A DNA stretch of 64,000 bases, from contig JAJTUP010000012.1 of NCBI GenBank assembly GCA_021399435.1, positions 248,001-312,000 of the forward strand. The letters are read 5' to 3'. Below the pieces are notes generated by a model. The model did no database searches. It had not been told where the DNA came from and saw only the letters and a program-made list of their open reading frames with translations. The first letter of the stretch is position 1; the number at the start of each line of letters is the position of its first letter. The translations under genes were made by a program, and so were the position numbers. This document shows, piece by piece, positions 58,473 through 64,000 of the stretch. The DNA comes from Diaporthe sp. PMI_573 (taxonomy: Eukaryota > Ascomycota > Sordariomycetes > Diaporthales > Diaporthaceae).

Positions 58473-58508
58473 CCGTATATACTCGACAAATTCACGATAC
58501 CCCCGGTC
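58473..58508. repeat. Pogo-like left terminal inverted repeat
   Basis: 36 bp beginning CCGTATATACTCGAC, exact reverse complement of 60329-60364, and next to a TA duplication. Confidence 0.95.
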
Positions 58509-58666
58509 ACTAAGACTAGTCCTATTTTGGTCTAGTTTGAAGCCACCATGGCCAGGGTTTTGGATACACTAACAAGCTACAGTAATACAGTCTTGAACCT
58601 CCTCTTCCTTCACAAAGAGGTCCATCTCTTCCAGAGGTGTTACAGACACTTCCTCATACTCCATCT

Positions 58667-60184
58667 TCATGGTAGGTTCCTTAGCCGTTCCCAGCCTTCC
58701 CAGTTGATTTGAGAAGGCTCTATATCCTTGATACGGACCATGTTAACCTGACTTCCATCAGGACGAATAGAAATTCCAGTGTGAATGAAGGCATTCTGAA
58801 CCAACTCTGGCCTTTCTTCCAGACGTTTTACTGCCCTGGCTACTACCCAGGTAGTCATTATACGCATGTCAGAGACTGTCCATATATGTCCAGGGCTTTC
58901 CTTCTCTTTCTCTGTCATATATTCGTCAGTAAATTCCTGAAGCCAAAGCTTGAAGGGATGGTTGACTGCAGTATCCAATGGCTGAAGGAGACTAGTACAG
59001 CCAGCTGGTATCAATGCAATAGTAACCCCTAGATCCTTCAACTGTTGCTTGATAGTGTCAGTTACATGGAATCTAGCAACATCCATAACCAATAGGAAAT
59101 CCTTCATATCCTTAGCTACTGCGTCTAGTTCTTCAGTAATCCATTTACCGAATAATTCCTCATTATTGTAAGCTATAGGATTGAATTCCACAGTAACATC
59201 AGGACTGTAGGATGAGGATTCCTGATTGTATATCCTTCCTGCAGGTCCTGAAGTACCATGGAATATAATCTTCGGCTTGAATCTCTGTATGCCATCTGCA
59301 GAGATGTAGAGAATAAGAGTAGCTTGTCGTTTATCCCATCCACTCCGTTCTGTTTTTGCCTGTACTGACTTCGAGCCTGTAGAAGTATATGTACATCCAG
59401 AATTATACTCAAATGGAATAGGAGTTTCGTCCAGACTTAGGATTGCTGATTTGGAGAACCGCCGAGGAGGTGAGTTGTTGACAACTGGTGCTGGTGCTGG
59501 TGCTGGTGCTGATACTGGTACTGAGAGAGAATCTCTTGGTTGAGATATACGTCTAATGAACTTGACGAAGTTATTCACAACTTCAAGGTACTCTGCAGGA
59601 AGCTTGGTGGCCTTCTTAGTAACCCTTCTATGTGAAATCCTATGTCGATGTAGAAAGCCTCTAAACCAGCCGGTAGAGAATACCCAGAGGTGAACGCTTT
59701 CAGGGTAGGTGTCCTTAAATAGCCTTTTTGATTCTCGTCGAAACCAGCCGATAGAAACAATTCTATTTTCTGTTCGCCGTGTAAGAAAACAGGTGTAAAG
59801 CTTGTCTTCCAACTCTGGCCATCTAGGGTGATACCTTCGTTGATCCTCTTTGCGTACAAGCTGATCCCGCTTTTTCCACCAAGTCCTTATAGTTGCTTCA
59901 GGGATCTTGAAGAACTGGGAGGCTTCAAATAGTGTAGGAGGACGGAAGCCATCTTGGGAAGGTGGGAGGTCTTGTCGATAATGGCCACCTCTACCTCCAG
60001 TAGTTCCTGGGATACGGTGGTTCAAAAGAAATAGAAGAACTTCAACACGTTTTTTCTGCTTGTATGACCGTTCTACCCGTGTAACTGGCTTAAATGAAGG
60101 AGCTTTTCGCTCATGAAGGGGCTTGGGCTTTGGCCCTGGCTTTTTTTGTAGGATGTTGGTTGAGATTGGGCCTAGGGGAGGCAT
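58667..60184 (-). CDS. Pogo/Tigger-like DDE transposase
   Basis: Intact single open frame of 505 codons. An N-terminal basic region leads into helix-turn-helix segments of the CENP-B/Tc5 kind (ATIRTWWKKRD near residue 98, and STGWFRGFLHRHRIS near 170). A short Ala-Pro repeat (about 226-233) links to the catalytic domain. Asp252 is in SLDETPIPFEY, Asp368 in LLVMDVARFHV and Asp404 in LLQPLDTAVNHPFK. The last two are 35 residues apart, the D35D spacing seen in pogo-type enzymes. No frameshift or stop interrupts the protein and no intron is needed. It is encoded on the same strand as the hAT transposase. The TA target duplication agrees with this family. Confidence 0.94.
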   Translation of the reverse strand: MPPLGPISTNILQKKPGPKPKPLHERKAPSFKPVTRVERSYKQKKRVEVLLFLLNHRIPGTTGGRGGHYRQDLPPSQDGFRPPTLFEASQFFKIPEATIRTWWKKRDQLVRKEDQRRYHPRWPELEDKLYTCFLTRRTENRIVSIGWFRRESKRLFKDTYPESVHLWVFSTGWFRGFLHRHRISHRRVTKKATKLPAEYLEVVNNFVKFIRRISQPRDSLSVPVSAPAPAPAPVVNNSPPRRFSKSAILSLDETPIPFEYNSGCTYTSTGSKSVQAKTERSGWDKRQATLILYISADGIQRFKPKIIFHGTSGPAGRIYNQESSSYSPDVTVEFNPIAYNNEELFGKWITEELDAVAKDMKDFLLVMDVARFHVTDTIKQQLKDLGVTIALIPAGCTSLLQPLDTAVNHPFKLWLQEFTDEYMTEKEKESPGHIWTVSDMRIMTTWVVARAVKRLEERPELVQNAFIHTGISIRPDGSQVNMVRIKDIEPSQINWEGWERLRNLP

Positions 60185-60328
60185 TGTGACCCATGAGACC
60201 AGCAGTAAACAAATAACTTCAAGATCGACGCGTTAGAGACGTGATGGGCATCTCTGGGGGGCTAAACCTAGCGTAGATTAGTAAGGTGGCTATAGCTTCA
60301 GCCTAGGTAAGATTAGGCCTAATTAGGC

Positions 60329-60364
60329 GACCGGGGGTATCGTGAATTTGTCGAGTATATACGG
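60329..60364. repeat. Pogo-like right terminal inverted repeat
   Basis: Reverse complement of 58473-58508, followed by TA. Confidence 0.95.
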
Positions 60365-60366
60365 TA

Positions 60367-60634
60367 ACGCGTCGCGACGTGCCACAACGCGTCCGACGTT
60401 TGCCTGATTAGATCTGTTAGTGTTTGCGCAGAGATACGTAGCAAATATTAACGACATATATCAGGGTACCCATACCCCTGACTAGCGTCCACGTCAATCC
60501 ACATCTCAATCCACGAGCCCCAACCGTGGATGGATTGATTACGTAACAATAGGTCTCGTGGATTGACGTTGACGTGGATTGAAGTCAACATATTGATCAA
60601 TACCGTGGAAGTCGTGGATTGATTCCCTACCCTG
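60367..60634. other. hAT right subterminal region with repeated motifs
   Basis: The outer part (about 60480-60634) holds at least four TGGATTGA copies on the plus strand and two TCAATCCAC copies in reverse orientation. The density and both orientations are typical of hAT subterminal binding sites. Confidence 0.7.
60615..60634. repeat. hAT right terminal inverted repeat
   Basis: Reverse complement of the left repeat at 55840-55859. Confidence 0.95.
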
Positions 60635-60642
60635 CTCGCATG
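60635..60642. repeat. hAT target-site duplication, right copy
   Basis: CTCGCATG, identical to 55832-55839. Confidence 0.92.
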
Positions 60643-63284
60643 TGTCTGGTTTGATCTGGCTAGCTTCCCTGGCTGCGGAGTGACGGGGCCTCCCAACGGC
60701 AGGTCGGGTCATCCCTAAGCTATCGCTGGCCCCAGCGACGAATCAGGGCAGGTAGAGCCCCCTCGGCCCGCCCGTTTCTGTCCTGGCTGCCCTGGCTGCC
60801 CTGGTCTGTTCGTTGCACAGCCCTACGGGAAGCCCCAGGCGGTGGGGGGCTCCCTCACTCTCGCCGATAGCGCGGCTTCTGTCTGCCCACCGTCCAGCTA
60901 CACAGTAGGTCGCATTCTCGACCGTTTTCAGGTCTAGCTCTGGGCTCACTGGTCGTATTGTTTTTCTTTAATCTTCTATTTCTCTTGTCCTGCCCCTTTG
61001 CTTCTTGGCCTCGTCGACGGACTGACTGGCCGTGTCTATTTCTGGGTAAAGTAAACTCTATGCCTCTGTGCACCGAGTTGTATCACACGATCGGACGAGA
61101 GTATATTGTGAAAAACATTGCCTACTTCTTTGCAGCCAGGACCCAGCTACCGCCAGTCGTACAGGGTCCTCGACTGCTCGCAGGCCCGGTCAGGTACGCC
61201 TAAGCACAAGCCCCCTTGGGGTCCGGGGGACGGTCTCCTGAAGCGGCCGCCCGCTATTCACGTGGCTCGGAAACAGTAATACGGGTCTCGACGTGCGTTA
61301 GTGGGGCTGTGGCTCTGCTGCGGGATCCATTTATGAGGCTCAGTTTTCTCCTCACTTCCCCGAGACGACGCCGTTATGACTGACATTAATACCGGGCCAT
61401 GACGGCATTCATATCTAAGTGCCGGGTCTCTGAGTCCGATCTTGGAAGATCAATGCGAAACATTTCAAGGTTGTCGTCAGACAGATCGCCCTCGACCTGC
61501 AGACCATTGATGATAACCTCACCCTTAGCGAGGATTGGTGTGGATGTATCTCTCAGCGTGAGACGTGCTGTTGCGCCGCTTGGCGACATTAGTCTCGTCG
61601 AACATTTCCGGGCTGTGAAAAGATTAGGTTTCCCGTTTCTCACCGGTTACTCACCAACACGATGTGTTGGCGTCTGTCTGCATCCTGCGATGCTTGTCTG
61701 AGTTTGTTGTTCAGGGGTCGAGGGATCAGCGCCAAGGTGTCGTTGGCTGTCTGATGTGCCATGATTGCATGTAGACCAACGCAGTCCCTGAACTTTCGAA
61801 CTCGTGCGAAACACATCCCCGCAAATGCAATGCCTCTCGCCATGATAGTCCTGGGCTTCTCGATTCGTAGACGCCGGCGCGGCTCTTGTCGCACTGGACA
61901 CACCTCCCTCCAACAACGAAACGATCCTTGCAAACTGCAGGTTATGATGATACCATAGTGATTTCCGACGACAGGAGCATCGCATGAGGACATCCATTGT
62001 AATATGATTAGTATCATTGTAGAGGAACCCTGCCATGTTGGACTCTTCGCGCCTTCCGCCAGCTTTTCTGTGGTTCACTAACCGGCACCTTGGGCCTCTT
62101 TTGTGCAGTATCACTGATCATAATCCTTCCCCCAAGGGGGCACCAAGTGATTACAAATGACTTCTGTTCACCAAGTCGAATGGATTAGCGTACAGCTGTG
62201 GCTTACTTGTGGGATCTCAAGTTTGTTGGGCGGAGGACTTCATCCTCAAGGAACAGTGTCAACTTCATACACGAAAGTCAGTTTTAGGTTGTAATAGAGC
62301 CTGTCGCATTGTACACCGGTAAAACATATTGCGTAATCTTGACACACAGGAAGCCCCGGCGTATTATTGCGAGGGCACGAAGCCAACTCTCTCAGTGCGA
62401 CCAAGGATATCTTCTCCGATACATTTTTCTTTTGGATAAACATTCGGAGCTTCAAAAAATTGGACTAGCCCAGCGGCATCCTCGGCCGAAGAGCCGCACC
62501 CTAAGCACATGGGCTCATGTGCTGCGAGTGTACTGCGGTGCAGGGGGGAGAAGTGTGGGTAAGGGGAACTCCCGCGGGCCCGCGGAGACAGCAACTCGGG
62601 ACTTCCATGCCGATACTACACTACCCAATATGCACGAGTGGAGTTGTGGCCTTTTCTCGGGATCCATTCCTGAGGCTCAGTGCCCGTCTTGCCGTCCTCC
62701 GAGAGCGACGCGGTGAAGAACGCGGGCCGATTTCATCATGACGGACACGGAGGGGTCAAGGTAATGACGGCACCGCATCATACACGCATGAATATGTTGG
62801 GAAACCAGGACTGGACCTGGGACATCTGAGCATCTTCGCTGAGGTTCCGAAACTGGGCGGGCATGTAACCTGGCTAACGGATGTTATGACCCATTTCCCT
62901 TGCCTTGAACTAATCACCTGCTCCGCAAGACTGCTCTTTCGGATTTACGGGTTTTGGGATTGCCTACTTGGTCAATACCTGTTTCGGAGAAGTTCATCTA
63001 GGACCACTCATCTTGCGGTCACCGCTTATGTTCAAGGGTGGTGTGGTAGGCATCATGGAACTTACTCCCAGACGTACATGTGAATCGGAGACTAGCGGGG
63101 ATTTCTACCTATTCCTTGTGGGTGCCGGGCATACGCGAGCATGTGTAAGTTATAAGCGAGGAGAGTCATACAGTAAGACCAGTCTATTGCCGATAGCCGC
63201 CTGCCCAAGCAGCCTCGTTGGAACTTGGCTATGTGAACAATCTATATGCCGGTAAATGTCCAGGTGTTCCACTGTGGGACCTAA
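60643..63284. other. Mostly gene-free region right of the transposon
   Basis: 2.6 kb. Its left part was next to the gene at 54079-55602 before the transposon inserted and may hold that gene's old promoter. One weak spliced ORF (61386-62036) is listed separately. Two 23-bp near-copies (61321-61343 and 62658-62680, 21 of 23 identical) are present. Confidence 0.5.
61386..62036 (-). CDS. Weak spliced ORF, unrecognised
   Basis: Two open frames join across a canonical 42-nt intron (GTGAGT donor, CTAAT branch, TTTTCACAG acceptor; 61654-61613) with matching phase, giving about 202 residues from the ATG at 62036. The second part (ARLTLRDTSTPILAKG, then GEVIINGLQVEGDL and LDMNAVMARY) reads like real protein. 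The first part is Cys/His-rich but does not match a finger spacing I know. An ATG in another frame at 62121 opens a short basic stretch, so the 5' end is unclear. It may be a decayed gene or chance. Confidence 0.33.
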
Positions 63285-64000
63285 CTACTTCCTCTTTGTA
63301 GCACCGCCTTTGCTAACAGACGCAGCGGTGGCCTTTACGGCAACCGGCACATCATCCTTGGCCGAGGAAGGGAGTTCTTTCCCGTCCTTCTTTTCCTCTG
63401 CGTCCTCGTCATCTCCACCCTGGCCATACTCGTTGACACGGGTGTAGTCCACCTTGTATTTCCAGGTCTGGTACAGGTAGACGAAGAAGATGATGTCGTC
63501 TCGGAAGGTGGCAAGGCGGTGCAGCAGCGGCATCTTGATCGTGAAGGCAAACAAGTCGTCGATAAAGGTGTTAATGAACTTGTACATCATCGCCTTGCCC
63601 GGCATGTGGGCAACGCTCTTCAGGCGGTAGTTGATGTAGAGAGAAGGTACCATCATCAAGAAGCCGTAGGCATAGACGGAGCCCACGAGAGTGGCGATGA
63701 TGAACGAGTACCACGACTTGTGCTCATCGTATATGAGGGAGTAGATAGCGTATGCGACCAGCAACGGGGCGCCAACCCAGTACAAGTACTTGAACGCGAT
63801 CTCGTCATACTCCTTCGTCTTCTCCTCGGTCTCGCTGAGCTTGTGCTTGTCCTCGAAGACTAGCTTTTTCGGCAACCAGGAGCCTGGTTCGGCATCGCGC
63901 ACCCTGACGTTGACTATTGTCGTGATCTTCCACAGTTCGATGACGATACCAACACCCTGGGAGCCGAGGATCATCCAGCTCGTGTTCTGCGAGTTATCCA
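63285..64000 (-). CDS. CLPTM1-family membrane protein, C-terminal part
   Basis: Partial: the frame runs off the right edge, so the N-terminus lies outside. About 238 residues are visible. They begin DNSQNTSWMILGSQGVGIVI and continue with VIELWKITTIVNVRV, the conserved transition before the last membrane helices. Several hydrophobic segments follow (YLYWVGAPLLVAYAIYSLIY, then WYSFIIATLVGSVYAYGFLM). The conserved KFINTFIDDLFAFTIKMPLL and TFRDDIIFFVYLYQTWKYKV segments come next, with an acidic/basic cytosolic tail last. CLPTM1-family proteins are multi-pass proteins of the ER and Golgi; the human CLPTM1L is a glycosylphosphatidylinositol precursor scramblase, but which subgroup this belongs to cannot be told from the C-terminus alone. 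Confidence 0.9.
   Translation of the reverse strand, partial: DNSQNTSWMILGSQGVGIVIELWKITTIVNVRVRDAEPGSWLPKKLVFEDKHKLSETEEKTKEYDEIAFKYLYWVGAPLLVAYAIYSLIYDEHKSWYSFIIATLVGSVYAYGFLMMVPSLYINYRLKSVAHMPGKAMMYKFINTFIDDLFAFTIKMPLLHRLATFRDDIIFFVYLYQTWKYKVDYTRVNEYGQGGDDEDAEEKKDGKELPSSAKDDVPVAVKATAASVSKGGATKRK

Larger units (their letters stand above)
58473..60364. mobile_element. Nested pogo-like (Tc1/mariner superfamily) transposon
   Basis: A 1,892-bp element with 36-bp perfect terminal inverted repeats and TA target duplications (58471-58472 and 60365-60366). It is inserted in the hAT element, in the spacer upstream of the hAT transposase. It carries one intact transposase (58667-60184, minus). It must have entered the hAT sequence after the latter existed, either here or in an earlier copy that then moved as a unit. 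Confidence 0.95.
55840..60634. mobile_element. hAT DNA transposon with a nested pogo-like element
   Basis: A 4,795-bp element bounded by 20-bp perfect terminal inverted repeats (CAGGGTAGGGAATCAATCCA) and an exact 8-bp target duplication, CTCGCATG. It carries an uninterrupted 784-codon hAT transposase (56049-58403, minus). Between that gene's start and the right end, a second transposon is inserted at 58473-60364. Without the insert and one TA, the hAT element would be about 2.9 kb, a normal size. Both ends contain repeated GTGGATTGA-type motifs, likely transposase binding sites. The intact frame, exact repeats and lack of C-to-T decay suggest a recent arrival that escaped repeat-induced mutation. 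Confidence 0.95.

Noticed and set aside
1..64000. CRISPR array or secondary-metabolite cluster
   Set aside because: No regularly spaced identical repeats exist, and no synthase, P450 or tailoring genes are grouped here.

Overview
This window is nuclear DNA of a filamentous ascomycete (Pezizomycotina, most likely Sordariomycetes). The evidence is a set of spliced genes with short introns (about 42-274 nt) that have GT(A/G)NGT donors and CTRAC or TACTAAC-like branch sites. Fungus-typical families also point this way: a 2EXR-domain protein, an HTF1-type homeobox regulator with a large C-terminal domain, a Dsl1/Zw10 tether with an acidic insert, Elp5 and an Asx-domain protein. The lineage call is inference; no marker gene fixes a genus.

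Layout. 0.9-8.8 kb: a taxilin, an acidic conserved hypothetical protein and a 2EXR protein, separated by an AT-richer gene-free stretch. 8.9-16.7 kb: the Dsl1/Zw10 tether on the minus strand, divergent from a large M16-type zinc metalloprotease. 16.7-24.4 kb: a 7.7 kb stretch with no gene I can support, ending in a long CT-rich leader of the homeobox gene (24.4-26.4 kb). 28.7-36.6 kb: a Dnf3-type phospholipid flippase, a four-exon PAQR/HlyIII membrane receptor and a small probable mitochondrial protein. 38.0-38.4 kb: a frameshifted AIG2-like remnant. 39.0-47.1 kb: CAND1, a secreted serine carboxypeptidase and a possible GPI-tailed protein. 47.6-55.6 kb: SNRNP27, Elp5, an Asx/DEUBAD protein, the R-SNARE Sec22 and a conserved two-Cys-pair protein. 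55.84-60.63 kb: a hAT DNA transposon with an intact transposase, itself carrying a complete pogo-like element with its own intact transposase. 60.6-63.3 kb: a mostly gene-free stretch with one weak spliced ORF. 63.3 kb to the right edge: the C-terminal part of a CLPTM1-family protein.

Most genes are housekeeping: ER-Golgi traffic (Dsl1/Zw10, Sec22, possibly taxilin), membrane lipid asymmetry and signalling (flippase, PAQR), cullin-ligase cycling (CAND1), tRNA wobble modification (Elp5), splicing (SNRNP27), chromatin (Asx) and development (HTF1). There is no sign of a biosynthetic cluster, CRISPR array, tRNA or rRNA gene. The most striking structure is the nested transposon pair, with an exact 8-bp target duplication, matching terminal repeats and two apparently uninterrupted transposases. 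It lies directly upstream of a host gene.
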